Shown here piece after piece: positions 26,020 to 34,833 of a stretch of DNA of 64,000 bases. Positions within the stretch are counted from its first letter, which is position 1, and each line of letters starts with the position of its first letter. The notes under the pieces were generated by a model. The model did no database searches, was not told the origin of the DNA, and was given only the letters and a program-made list of their open reading frames with translations. The translations under genes and the position numbers were made by a program. Source of the stretch: Clostridium estertheticum (lineage in GTDB: Bacteria > Bacillota > Clostridia > Clostridiales > Clostridiaceae); contig NZ_CP086239.1 in NCBI RefSeq assembly GCF_026650985.1, forward strand, positions 2,914,001 through 2,978,000, written 5' to 3'.

Positions 26020-26491
26020 TCAGTTAAATAATTCCTTATTAATACTTTCTACTTCTTCCATTGTTAGTTCAGTACTTTCTACAACTATATCTATAGATAC
26101 CCCTTTGCGTAAAAGCTTCTTTGCTATTTCTACAGCCTTTTTCATTTCGCCTTCTTCTCTACCTTCTTCCTTATAGTGCAATTTTCTAATGTCATCTATT
26201 GTCATTTTAAATGCACCCCCTCAAACTTTGTACCTCTACGTGAATAAATAATATCTTACTTCCTTTATTTTTTAATCTCACTTTTATTATTTTATCCGAT
26301 ATTATATTTTCTGTACTATCCTTATCAAATATATCCTTTTGAATTTCTTTTAAATCTTTATCTAATGATTCTGTTCCAAGTTCCCAATTTATTTTATTAA
26401 ATATTTCTGGGAAAAGCAATTCTACTATTTCTACTTCAAATGCTTCCAATATGGATTTCCATGCCGCATCAAAATCATGTTTTTTTGTCAA
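26020..26491 (-). pseudogene. Broken Rpn-family (PD-(D/E)XK) nuclease/transposase gene
   Basis: Two adjoining frames are the two ends of one Rpn-type gene. 26207-26491 gives KHDFDAAWKSILEAFEVEIVELLFPEIF and ends in ILFIHVEVQS, where H-x-E-x-Q is the nuclease motif. 26020-26205 gives the C-terminal RKLHYKEEGREEGEMKKAVEIAKKLL. The centre of the usual roughly 300-residue protein is missing, so an internal deletion has joined the ends out of frame. The first part starts at TTG behind AAGGAAGTG. Confidence 0.85.
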
Positions 26492-26663
26492 AACTATTCA
26501 CTTCCTTGTAATTCTATAATTCACTGATTAATTTAATTATATCATATTAATTTTTCATTTACACTACTCTTATTACAGTAAAATGATACCGTGAATGCAT
26601 TCCTTATTATATAATTTTTTTCTTCTTAGTAACAAAAGAATTCAGAAGCACTATAAATCACTC

Positions 26664-26925
26664 TACCATTACAATTTATTTCAATTTATTACCACCTCTT
26701 GTAATCATCTCGATCCCTTAAGATATCTAGATTAAACTATAACTATATATATATATTACAAAAAAACAAAAACACCTTATTATATAAATGCAAAAATTGT
26801 CTTTACGATTTAAATCTGAACTTTTAAAACTCTACACTAGTGGATACCCACCCTGATAAATTTGTAATTCAATAAGTAAATCACTTATAAAGCCTTATAA
26901 ATCAATGAGCTAAGCTAATTACATA
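26664..26925 (+). repeat. Long direct repeat, copy 2
   Basis: Second copy of the repeat at 25275-25534. The pair bracket dispersed element C and the broken Rpn gene, about 1.4 kb apart, and could recombine to delete them. Confidence 0.8.
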
Positions 26926-27123
26926 TCTCATATTTATTTACAATATTACTATTTTTAAAAATAATTAGTAATAATTTTTTATTTTTTTGTAAATATCCCT
27001 CACAAGAGCATATATATTTACTGAAAGTGTAATGCATTCACAATTCTTGTTATTTTCCAGGGATTTATTCTAGAGATAATGCTTAGTGATCTAAGCCGCA
27101 CAAAAGTAATTAGGGGGTTATTT

Positions 27124-29775
27124 ATGATTAGCAAAATTACGCAAAGATGTATTAGTGAGATACAGGATCATTTAAAAGATTACGTAATGGAACATAGCAA
27201 CAAAAATAAAAACAGAAAATTTACCTGTTTTAATAAAAGTGCACATAACAATAAGGATGAGGATCCAAGTGCAGCCATTGTGCCAGGAAGTCATGGAAGG
27301 TATTGGATTTGTTTTAGTTGTGGAGCTAAAGGTGATATTTTGAGTGCAGCCCAGTATAACGAGGGCATAGATGGATTCCACAATGGGATGAAATTTTTAA
27401 GTGCAAAATATAATGTTGAGATTGAAACCGATGACCCTAAGCCTTCTACAAAACGTGACTTTCAGACGAAACAAAGTTTTAATTATCAAAAAAAGATTAC
27501 AGCTAATTATTATTATGAAGATGAACTTGGAAATATATTATATAAGATTTGTAGAAGAGAGTGGATGGATAATGGCAAAAGAAAGAAGGATTTCATGGCT
27601 TATGCTAAAGATAATAGTAGTTGGAGCTTTGGAATAAAGACTGCGAGACATGTTATTTATAGGCTACCAAAGGTTTTAGAGGGCATTAAAAATGATAAAA
27701 CTATTTTCTTTGTAGAAGGAGAAAAATGCGTGGATGAGATTTTCAAATTAGGACAAGTTGGAACTACAACCGCTTTTGGAGCTAGAGGGTTTTCAGCTTA
27801 TAGTACAGATTATGTTGCTTCTTTAAAGGGAGCTAATATAGTAATTTTGCCTGATAATGATGAAAGTGGCAAAGCTTATGCAAATGATGTTCTAAGTGTT
27901 ATAAAGAATGTAGTCAAATCTATAAAAATAATAGAACTTCCAGGTCTAAAACCTAAAGAAGATATTGTAGATTGGATGGGAAATGGAGGTACTCTAGACG
28001 ATTTAATAACTTTGGTTAATAAAACAGGTGAAACAGTAGAAAACGCCTCCGTGCAGAATAAACCTATAGGAAATATTTATGAAGATGAATTTTGTTACTA
28101 TAAATATTATAAAAAACAGATAATTAATATCTCTAATTTTATTATTGATCCAAAATATTATATTGAAAATGAAGGTGATACTCATATTATAGGTCATATT
28201 GTTACCCAGGAAGGTGTTATAGGCGAGAAGACATTTAAAACCTCCGATTTTGATGATGTATTATCTTTTAGAAGAGCACTAAACAGCTTTAAGACTTTTT
28301 ATATAGGAAGGGTTGAGGACCTCCAATATATAAGATTTATTATTTCAAGTAAAACTAGTGATATAAGGAAGGGCGTTACCTACAGTGGTTTTCATAAAAT
28401 TAACAATCAGTGGTGCTTCGTGACTGAGCATGGTGCCTTAAATTCTGCTGGAGTCGCCACTTTAGATATAGCTATGCAAAATCAATATGCAGAGCTTAAT
28501 ACTAACATTCTAAAGAATGATGTTATTACAAAAGAAGAGCTTTTAGAAGTTGCACCATATTTATTTAAATTTAGTATTCTTAAAAATACTGCTGCCATAT
28601 TAGGTTATGTATGTGGTTTGTTTCTGAAAGAAAAGCTTAAACGGAGTAGAATTCAATATAACCATCTTTTAATAGAAGGTGAAAGTAGTAGTGGTAAAAG
28701 TAGCGCTGTAAAATATATTATTACACCTATATTGTGCATGGAAGACGGAATATTAAATGCTGCGCAGTGTACAGACTTTGCCTTAAACAAAACCGCCAGT
28801 AGCAGTAATTTTATACCTCTTATTTTAGAAGAGTACAAGCCTCATATAATAGGCAAAAATAAAGTGGATTTAATATCAGGAGTTATGAGAAATTCCTATG
28901 ATAACTACAAAGGAATAAAAGGAGTAGCCACCCTAGATAAAAATAGAAGTTTTATTCCCAGGGCTTCAGTTATTTTATCTGGAGAAGTAGGTATTGAGGA
29001 AACGGCTAATGTGGGAAGAAGCCTTAGAGTTATATTTGCGACTTCCTATTTTGATGAGGTAACCAAAGAAAGTCTAGAAAAATTAAAGGGAAATTCTATT
29101 TTACTTAATAAACTCGGAGCGAGTCTTTTGAAGGAGGGCCTAAAAATGGAAGAGAAAAAAATCAAAGAAGTTCATAGTTCAATTTTTGAAAAAGCGATTG
29201 GTAATGATATTAAAAATGACAGAGTTAAAAACTCTCTAGCTAACTGTATGATTGGTATAGCTTTACTTAAGAAGGTATTTGATGATTTAGATTTGAATAT
29301 GGAGGAGTGCACAGGTTTTACTATGAAAGAAATTATTTCATCAATAGAAAGAGGGGCTTATGAGGACTTGTTAGATGGAGGAACATCGAATAAAACAGTT
29401 ATAGAACAAAATTTCGAAACCATGAATCGTATGGCAGCTAATAATGAACTTTTAAGAAATATCGACTATGATGCAGTTCTTGATTTAGATGGAGATTTTG
29501 TGCTTCGCCTTAATTATACATGCTTTTACGATAGGTTTGTGAAATACTGTAGAGAGCATAATGTAACTCATGAAGTGTTGCCACTGACTAGTTTCAAAAA
29601 ACAATTAAGTAATATGCAATATTGTAAATGCTACAATAAGCCTGTGAATTTTTCAGTGAGACAAGAAAATCCAAAGAATAAAAGGACTTTTAGGTGTGCA
29701 GTGGTTTATATTAATAAACTTCGCGCGAAGAATGTTGATGTAGATTTTATAGCAGATGATAACATGATAGAATAG
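27124..29775 (+). CDS. Orphan primase-ATPase (mobile-element replication type)
   Basis: This 883-residue protein has three parts. A CHC2-like zinc finger (C...H, then CFSCGAKGD) lies in the first 80 residues. A TOPRIM domain (FFVEGEKCVDE and ILPDNDESGK, about residues 200-270) follows. The C-terminal ATPase has Walker A GESSSGKSS and Walker B LILEEY (about residues 525-570). The layout matches primase-helicase proteins of phages and integrative elements. Start ATG 27124 behind TTAGGGGG. No integrase, excisionase or relaxase is nearby, so it is an orphan or a remnant of a lost element. It could still act as a satellite replication protein. Confidence 0.82.
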   Translation: MISKITQRCISEIQDHLKDYVMEHSNKNKNRKFTCFNKSAHNNKDEDPSAAIVPGSHGRYWICFSCGAKGDILSAAQYNEGIDGFHNGMKFLSAKYNVEIETDDPKPSTKRDFQTKQSFNYQKKITANYYYEDELGNILYKICRREWMDNGKRKKDFMAYAKDNSSWSFGIKTARHVIYRLPKVLEGIKNDKTIFFVEGEKCVDEIFKLGQVGTTTAFGARGFSAYSTDYVASLKGANIVILPDNDESGKAYANDVLSVIKNVVKSIKIIELPGLKPKEDIVDWMGNGGTLDDLITLVNKTGETVENASVQNKPIGNIYEDEFCYYKYYKKQIINISNFIIDPKYYIENEGDTHIIGHIVTQEGVIGEKTFKTSDFDDVLSFRRALNSFKTFYIGRVEDLQYIRFIISSKTSDIRKGVTYSGFHKINNQWCFVTEHGALNSAGVATLDIAMQNQYAELNTNILKNDVITKEELLEVAPYLFKFSILKNTAAILGYVCGLFLKEKLKRSRIQYNHLLIEGESSSGKSSAVKYIITPILCMEDGILNAAQCTDFALNKTASSSNFIPLILEEYKPHIIGKNKVDLISGVMRNSYDNYKGIKGVATLDKNRSFIPRASVILSGEVGIEETANVGRSLRVIFATSYFDEVTKESLEKLKGNSILLNKLGASLLKEGLKMEEKKIKEVHSSIFEKAIGNDIKNDRVKNSLANCMIGIALLKKVFDDLDLNMEECTGFTMKEIISSIERGAYEDLLDGGTSNKTVIEQNFETMNRMAANNELLRNIDYDAVLDLDGDFVLRLNYTCFYDRFVKYCREHNVTHEVLPLTSFKKQLSNMQYCKCYNKPVNFSVRQENPKNKRTFRCAVVYINKLRAKNVDVDFIADDNMIE

Positions 29776-29877
29776 TTATATAAATAAGCTGTATAATTAA
29801 ATTAGAAAACAATTTTACAATATTGAGTTTAGGTTTTGTATTAACTAAAATAAAATATGTGAATTGAGGTGAATGTT

Positions 29878-30072
29878 TTGGAGAAGTGGGAATATACCAG
29901 TATTAAAGTTGAATCAAAAGGGTTTATGGGCGGGATACTAGATACAAGTCATTTTGATAGTGAACTTAATAGCTTTGGAGAACAAGGTTGGGAATTAGTG
30001 TCGTGTTTCTCAACTACTCAAGATGGTGGAAAATGTAGAGAAATTGTCGCAGTCTTTAAACGAAGGAAATAA
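29878..30072 (+). CDS. DUF4177 domain protein
   Basis: This 64-residue protein reads MEKWEYTSIKVE, then GEQGWELVSCF and IVAVFKRRK, the typical DUF4177 strand pattern (EYK...LNxxGxxGWELV...FKR). Function unknown. I choose TTG at 29878 as start because the GTG at 29869 is part of the GAGGTG ribosome site. It lies 100 bases after the primase gene and may be cotranscribed. Confidence 0.8.
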   Translation: MEKWEYTSIKVESKGFMGGILDTSHFDSELNSFGEQGWELVSCFSTTQDGGKCREIVAVFKRRK

Positions 30073-30373
30073 GTATGCTTACAAGACATTAATGTTTATT
30101 TCTAAATGTTCATAAGGGATGCCATATGGCCTCTCTTGTTTCATTTATATTACCTTCCTAATTATTTTTAAGCAAATCCATAAAATCCCCTGGGGGTCAT
30201 GAACAAGTTGTAATATTAACAAGCCCATAGTAATATGAAGAAAAATAATTTACCAAGTTTTACAAATAAAAAATGATTATTCATATAAAAGCATGCTATA
30301 ATTACTATTAATTAAGACGACATCGTAAAATAATGCGTACATGTTTGAAAAATTTATAATTGAAAGGAGCATT

Positions 30374-30412
30374 ATGAAAATTAAATGGCATTGTATTCTC
30401 AATAAGGAGTGA
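30374..30412 (+). CDS. Possible 12-codon leader peptide
   Basis: AAAGGAG precedes ATG 30374, and the frame MKIKWHCILNKE ends in TGA at 30412, inside the ribosome site region of the next gene. Position and overlap suggest a translationally coupled leader. Not conserved evidence; could be chance. Confidence 0.35.
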   Translation: MKIKWHCILNKE

Positions 30413-30417
30413 TTATT

Positions 30418-30882
30418 ATGTTTAGAGAAATGCGAAGAAAAGATAGAGAACTCAAAAATGATGAGGTTATTGAAATCTTAAAAAATAATAGTTGCGGTAT
30501 TCTATCAACTATAAGTGAAAATGGTTATCCTTATGGTGTACCAATAAGTTATATTTTTTCTAATGATTCAATATATTTTCATGGTGCTATTAAAGGACAT
30601 AAATTAGATAATATATTAAATAACGATAAAGTATCTTTTTGCGTAGTTGGAAAAACTTGTGTTTTACCTGACGAGTTTAGTACAAAATATGAGAGTATAA
30701 TTGTATTTGGAAGAGCAAGTGAAGTTTTTGATGATGAAAAAAATATGGCTCTTTTAGAAACGTTAAGTAAGTATTCGCCAGATTTTATTGAACAAGGAAA
30801 AGAGTATATTAAGAGGGCAAGTAAAGCAACTAGGGTAATAAAAATTTGTATAGAACATAGTTCAGGAAAAGCAAAGAGATAG
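30418..30882 (+). CDS. Pyridoxamine-5'-phosphate-oxidase-fold flavoprotein (NimA-like)
   Basis: This 154-residue protein begins MFREMRRKDREL and contains GILSTISENGYPYGVPISYIF and YFHGAIKGHKLDNI, followed by VSFCVVG. The family holds FMN or a related cofactor in a split beta-barrel dimer. NimA-like members reduce nitroimidazoles, others have unknown substrates. Start ATG 30418 behind AATAAGGAG; a GTG three codons earlier overlaps that site. Confidence 0.88.
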   Translation: MFREMRRKDRELKNDEVIEILKNNSCGILSTISENGYPYGVPISYIFSNDSIYFHGAIKGHKLDNILNNDKVSFCVVGKTCVLPDEFSTKYESIIVFGRASEVFDDEKNMALLETLSKYSPDFIEQGKEYIKRASKATRVIKICIEHSSGKAKR

Positions 30883-30956
30883 TTAATGTTAGTTTATAAT
30901 ACATGAAGTTTTATAATATTCTTATACTACGTCATAACTGAATACACGATTTTCCA

Positions 30957-30993
30957 TAAACCATTACATTTATATGTTAAATGTAATGGTTTA
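30957..30993 (+). terminator. Perfect 16-bp hairpin after the flavoprotein gene
   Basis: TAAACCATTACATTTA-tatgt-TAAATGTAATGGTTTA. No long T-run follows, so it may act as a terminator or a 3' stabilising hairpin. Confidence 0.6.
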
Positions 30994-31081
30994 TATAGAT
31001 TATTAAGCAATTAAGTTTTTGAATATATCATTTTTGTGGTACTATCTTATAAAAAACATAGCACTTGAAAGGATTAAATTT

Positions 31082-31489
31082 ATGGAGAAACAGCAACAAA
31101 ATTGGCACCCTATCAGTATGCTACCTATGATGTCTACAATGATATCTGGTCAACTAGAAGAAGCTAAAAATCAATATGAAAATCTTTTGAAGGCGCAATC
31201 TAAACCATATGTTTTGAATGATGAAATAGTAGAAAGTGTTATTAAAGTATTTTCAGAGCAATTAGATTTCATATGTTTATATGAGAATCAAATATCCAAA
31301 TGGCATAATGAAGGAACCTTAACAACTACACTTGAAACGAACCTTTCTAAATCTCAAGTGCAGCTCCAAGAACTTAGTAAAGTTATAACTAATATTTTAG
31401 CTCTAGCAGCTGAACTTAAAAATGGAACTATAGAAAAGGTAATGGGAAAAAGTGATCTGGAACTTGGAATGGAATTCTTTAAAAAATAA
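31082..31489 (+). CDS. Uncharacterised coiled-coil-like protein
   Basis: This 135-residue protein starts at ATG 31082 behind GAAAGGA. It is rich in helix-forming residues (SGQLEEAKNQYENLLKAQSK, SKSQVQLQELSKVITNILALAAELKNG), with no membrane segment. It is probably a helical or coiled-coil cytosolic protein. I do not recognise a family. The stretch after it (31490-31804) holds only the palindromic repeat at 31645. Confidence 0.65.
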   Translation: MEKQQQNWHPISMLPMMSTMISGQLEEAKNQYENLLKAQSKPYVLNDEIVESVIKVFSEQLDFICLYENQISKWHNEGTLTTTLETNLSKSQVQLQELSKVITNILALAAELKNGTIEKVMGKSDLELGMEFFKK

Positions 31490-31644
31490 TATCAGTAATA
31501 TACAACTGAGATAATTTTAATACGTTAAAAAGGACACCTGAGCATTACCTTATCAATTACCACTTATGGTAAAAGCCTTAGGACCATACATAATAAAGCT
31601 CGCGTTTTCATTAAAAATTGAAACTGAAATTTTTAAGGAATAGG

Positions 31645-31705
31645 CAATAGACCCAAAGTGAAAGTAACTCAATTACTATTGTGTTACTTTAAGAATATCA
31701 ATACG
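31645..31705. repeat. Palindromic repeat, copy 1
   Basis: About 55 bp shared with 33781-33842. The hairpin arms are AAAGTAAC-T-CAAT and ATTG-T-GTTACTTT (31661-31690). In copy 2 the third-position A-T pair of the arm becomes T-A on both sides, so pairing is kept. No T-run follows. Confidence 0.7.
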
Positions 31706-31804
31706 CGCTTAATAAAGTAAACCCATATCTAATTATGTTCGCATTTACTTATGATACGGTTCACTGTATCGGTTATAACTTAAACCATTTATTATTATAC
31801 AACC

Positions 31805-32509
31805 TTACTTTTTCCATTTCCTTTTCAACACATCACATTTGCATACATTTAAACATTCACCACATTGGATACATTCCTTCGTATTCCAATTATTAGTTTT
31901 CACCATATCAGCTACCTCAATACCCATCAAACAGTTGTTAGTACACTTTTTGCACTGAGTACATTTTTCACTTTTGCATGTTATTTTCAAAGAAGGTAAT
32001 TTTAAAAGCCTTCCAATATTCATTCCAATATAATTAAATATATACATAGGACAGATATATTGGCACCAAGTTCTTTTACCTAACACTATTGTTATTAAAA
32101 CAATAGATATAGTTATTATATAATACCGAATTAAGTCATGAAAGCTAGATACTGAAACCTTAGTATCTACCATATGATAAGGTAATATTACTTTTTGGAA
32201 ACCATGCATTATTAGTGGCGCTATTATTAATGTTAAAAAAACACCTCCTGTTAACCATTTTAAATTAGGTAATTTATGTTTTGGCTTAGTAGTAGGAACT
32301 AATTCTTGTAATGCACCAAATGGACATATATAACTACACCATGATCCTCCAAAGAATATTGCAGACAAAATCATTAATAGAAATATAATATGCATAATTG
32401 TAAATGTTTTTTCAAAACTTGCCTGTACTATCAAAACCGGTGCAAAGTAGTTCAATGTAATTGGCAATAAAATAAAAGATAAAAAACTAATGCTCTTTCT
32501 TAAATTCAT
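31805..32509 (-). CDS. NapH/NosR-like membrane 4Fe-4S protein
   Basis: This 234-residue protein has four or five membrane helices and two CxxxCP motifs (CSYICPFG and CQYICPMY), one on each membrane hairpin. The C-terminus is a double 4Fe-4S ferredoxin (CTQCKKCTNNC, CIQCGECLNVCKC). This is the NapH/NosR/CcoG-type membrane electron-transfer layout, passing electrons from quinol or a soluble donor to an unknown acceptor. No terminal oxidoreductase gene is adjacent. The ATG follows AAGGGAG. Divergent from a membrane LuxR-type regulator. Confidence 0.88.
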   Translation of the reverse strand: MNLRKSISFLSFILLPITLNYFAPVLIVQASFEKTFTIMHIIFLLMILSAIFFGGSWCSYICPFGALQELVPTTKPKHKLPNLKWLTGGVFLTLIIAPLIMHGFQKVILPYHMVDTKVSVSSFHDLIRYYIITISIVLITIVLGKRTWCQYICPMYIFNYIGMNIGRLLKLPSLKITCKSEKCTQCKKCTNNCLMGIEVADMVKTNNWNTKECIQCGECLNVCKCDVLKRKWKK

Positions 32510-32624
32510 ATAATAGCTCCCTTGTATTTTATTTTTTAATCATATAAGCATGTACCTTCGTAAATAATTAAAGCATCAAAAAAAACAAGAGTCTATAGGT
32601 AAAACCCCCCTTAATTTCGTAAAA

Positions 32625-32655
32625 AATAAGAATAGGGAATACTCCCTATCCTTAA
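32625..32655 (-). terminator. Terminator-like hairpin in the NapH-like gene leader
   Basis: On the minus strand, AAGGATAGGGA-gtat-TCCCTATTCTT is followed by ATTTTTT. It lies about 115 bases upstream of the NapH-like start codon, with no minus-strand gene before it. It may therefore be an attenuator in the leader or the end of a small RNA. Confidence 0.55.
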
Positions 32656-32851
32656 TAGATTCTAAATTTCACGATTTTTTATCGTATTTATATCCCTAAA
32701 TATTGGTTTCTGTCCTACTGCTGCTCGTATTTAAAGATATTGTAAGATAGACCTATCTGTTTTATACTAAATATTGTATATGCAGATTTATTCTATTGAA
32801 TGAGCTAAATCTTTTTTTCAAAGTAAAAGGTATGAAAGGACAGGTGTCATT

Positions 32852-33757
32852 ATGAAAGACATTATTTCATTGTTTTATATTATTTCATTATTTGCAGGTG
32901 TATCATCTATTTCAATTTCCTATTTCATATACAGTAGTAATAAAAAGAAAGCTCTAAAGTTTTTTATAGCATTGAATCTTTCTTTTTTTGCTATTCAGAA
33001 TTCAATAGCATTAGGACTGTACTCAAAGTATGTAGCTCAAGTAAGCTCATTTATACCATACCTATCTAAATTTTTAGATTTTGTTGGTACATCATTTAGC
33101 TCTTTATTAGGGATATTCTTTATAAATTATCTTTTCGGTCTAGAAATAACAAACCTAAAAAAGAAAATATTTTTTTCTGTTTTTACATTTCAATTTATAG
33201 GAATAGCTATATATTATTTATTTGAAACACACTATATTTTTAAATTTATAATACATGCTTCCATTATTTCAGTAATTATATATGAACTCTATGTTGGACT
33301 TAAAAACTATAAACAGGTTGTAAATAAAGATTTAAAACAAGCTATAAAATCTTTTGTTTTAATAACCATAATATTTCTACCTTTTATAATGATTGAATCA
33401 TATAGACCCTATATTCAACTTATTAAAAACATAGAGCTATTAAAAATGGCAGCACTACCTTCTTATTTTTTAACAATAAATATCTTTAATCTTATATTTG
33501 TTTTAAAATATTTTAATACACCCTCATTTATCGCTAATAATAAACTTACAGATTACTTTAAGCAAAAATATGATATTACAGAAAAGCAAAGCGAAATTAT
33601 AGAACTTATCATTAAAGGATTAACATATAAACAAATTGCTGAAAAACTTTTTATATCATCTAAAACTGTTGATAATCACGTACAAAATATATATAAAAAA
33701 TTAAATGAAAACAGTAAAATGCAATTATCATATTTCGTGCGTTCAAATGAAAAATAA
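32852..33757 (+). CDS. Membrane-anchored LuxR-type regulator
   Basis: This 301-residue protein has seven hydrophobic segments in the first 220 residues. The C-terminal LuxR/NarL helix-turn-helix is ITEKQSEIIELIIKGLTYKQIAEKLFISSKTVDNHVQNIYKKL. The arrangement suggests a one-component membrane sensor that binds DNA. It diverges from the NapH-like gene across 340 bases and probably controls it, perhaps sensing redox state. Ribosome site GGACAGGTG. The target is inferred from position. Confidence 0.85.
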   Translation: MKDIISLFYIISLFAGVSSISISYFIYSSNKKKALKFFIALNLSFFAIQNSIALGLYSKYVAQVSSFIPYLSKFLDFVGTSFSSLLGIFFINYLFGLEITNLKKKIFFSVFTFQFIGIAIYYLFETHYIFKFIIHASIISVIIYELYVGLKNYKQVVNKDLKQAIKSFVLITIIFLPFIMIESYRPYIQLIKNIELLKMAALPSYFLTINIFNLIFVLKYFNTPSFIANNKLTDYFKQKYDITEKQSEIIELIIKGLTYKQIAEKLFISSKTVDNHVQNIYKKLNENSKMQLSYFVRSNEK

Positions 33758-33780
33758 GAACTTTAATAATTAAACAATGA

Positions 33781-33842
33781 CCTATAGACACAAAGTGAAT
33801 GTAACTCAATTGGTATTGTGTTACATTCAGAATATTAGTATA
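33781..33842. repeat. Palindromic repeat, copy 2
   Basis: The hairpin GAATGTAAC-T-CAAT / ATTG-T-GTTACATTC lies at 33797-33828; see copy 1 at 31645. The two copies flank the NapH-like/LuxR pair. Confidence 0.7.
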
Positions 33843-33973
33843 AGCTAAATATATCAACCCCAGCATCATTTTACGAGGGGGTACTTGTGACGACATATTC
33901 TAATTATGCGACACATGAATGATGTAAAACAATTTAATAAATAGTAATTTATTTTATAAGAAAGGTGATCAAT

Positions 33974-34399
33974 ATGGAAAATGTGAAAATGATAACTAAA
34001 AAAGATGTGATGGAAGAGTTGCAACTATTGATTGAAAAATACAAATTTAGTGTAGATGTGCTTTCAAAACTATTAGATGTAAAAAAAGAAGTTATTTTAA
34101 GTCAAGATGAAAAAAAATTGTTTGAAAATTCTAAAGACTTTTCTAAAATGTCTAATTTAATTTCTATGATTGAACTTAGTGGAAAAGATGATGCTGATTT
34201 TAAAATTGGAGCATTTTTGCAAGTGTTATTAGAATATCATAGTATTTCGGCAGAAACAATTGCAATAATGTCTGGAGTTAGTGAAAAAGAAGTTATTTAT
34301 TTAGTGGAAAATCCTAAGCTAGTATCTTTAGAAAGTAAATATAAAATATCTAAAACAGTAATGTCATTACGCTTTTTATTTAAGGAATTAGAACCATAA
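33974..34399 (+). CDS. HTH-containing protein of unknown function
   Basis: This 141-residue protein has two similar helical halves, each with a helix-turn-helix-like core: KFSVDVLSKLLDVKKEVIL and SISAETIAIMSGVSEKEVIYL. It could bind DNA, but neither half matches a family I can name. The start is ATG 33974 behind AAAGGTGATCA; the GTG nine bases upstream is within that site. Confidence 0.65.
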   Translation: MENVKMITKKDVMEELQLLIEKYKFSVDVLSKLLDVKKEVILSQDEKKLFENSKDFSKMSNLISMIELSGKDDADFKIGAFLQVLLEYHSISAETIAIMSGVSEKEVIYLVENPKLVSLESKYKISKTVMSLRFLFKELEP

Positions 34400-34608
34400 A
34401 TTCCAGTTTAAGCAGTTCATTAAAACAGATGATTATGTCAATTTTATAAGAGAACGTTATTACATTAGGTAATCGACTCTTAATCCTTGATAGTACTTGA
34501 TTATCAAAGGAGTTAAAACTAATTTAAATTAACTTCATAATTTTAATGTAATGTTTTAGTCCAAACTCATAATACGTTCGTTTGTTTTACTAGTTTTTAG
34601 AAATTATA

Positions 34609-34690
34609 GCTCCATTAATGCAGGTTTGTTGGTATTAATGGGAATAGTCTGGAGCTTAGAGTATATTTTCCGCTAAAATATACCTGCACC
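34609..34690 (-). other. Structured noncoding segment after a small hydrophobic ORF
   Basis: Two strong inverted repeats follow each other. One is GTATATTTT-agcgg-AAAATATAC (minus strand). The other is a nested stem with outer arms GCTCCA/TGGAGC and inner arms CCATTAAT/ATTAATGG. They would form hairpins in the 3' region of a transcript from the small ORF at 34698-34787. No classical T-run is present. The rest of the 34400-34697 gap shows nothing clear. Confidence 0.5.
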
Positions 34691-34697
34691 CCAGTTA

Positions 34698-34787
34698 TTA
34701 GTATTTAAATTTGTAAAATAAGTAACTGATGAACTGTACTATTAATCCGCTAATTATAAGTGTTGAAAGTACTGAATCGGCATTCAT
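34698..34787 (-). CDS. Possible small hydrophobic toxin-like peptide
   Basis: The 29 codons read MNADSVLSTLIISGL, then IVQFISYLF and the basic end YKFKY. It has one membrane helix with positive C-terminal residues, as in type I toxins (TxpA/BsrG/Fst-like in form, not in sequence). A weak ribosome site (AGGAAAAA) precedes ATG 34787. Strong hairpins follow. It lies 46 bases after the last gene of the long operon. Could also be a chance ORF. Confidence 0.4.
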   Translation of the reverse strand: MNADSVLSTLIISGLIVQFISYLFYKFKY

Positions 34788-34833
34788 ATTAATTTTTCCT
34801 GTACGAATAAGAAATTAAAATAGCATCAACACT

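Noticed and set aside
26020-26491. Two separate small genes
   Set aside because: The two frames match the N- and C-terminal ends of one Rpn-type protein, so they were merged as one pseudogene.
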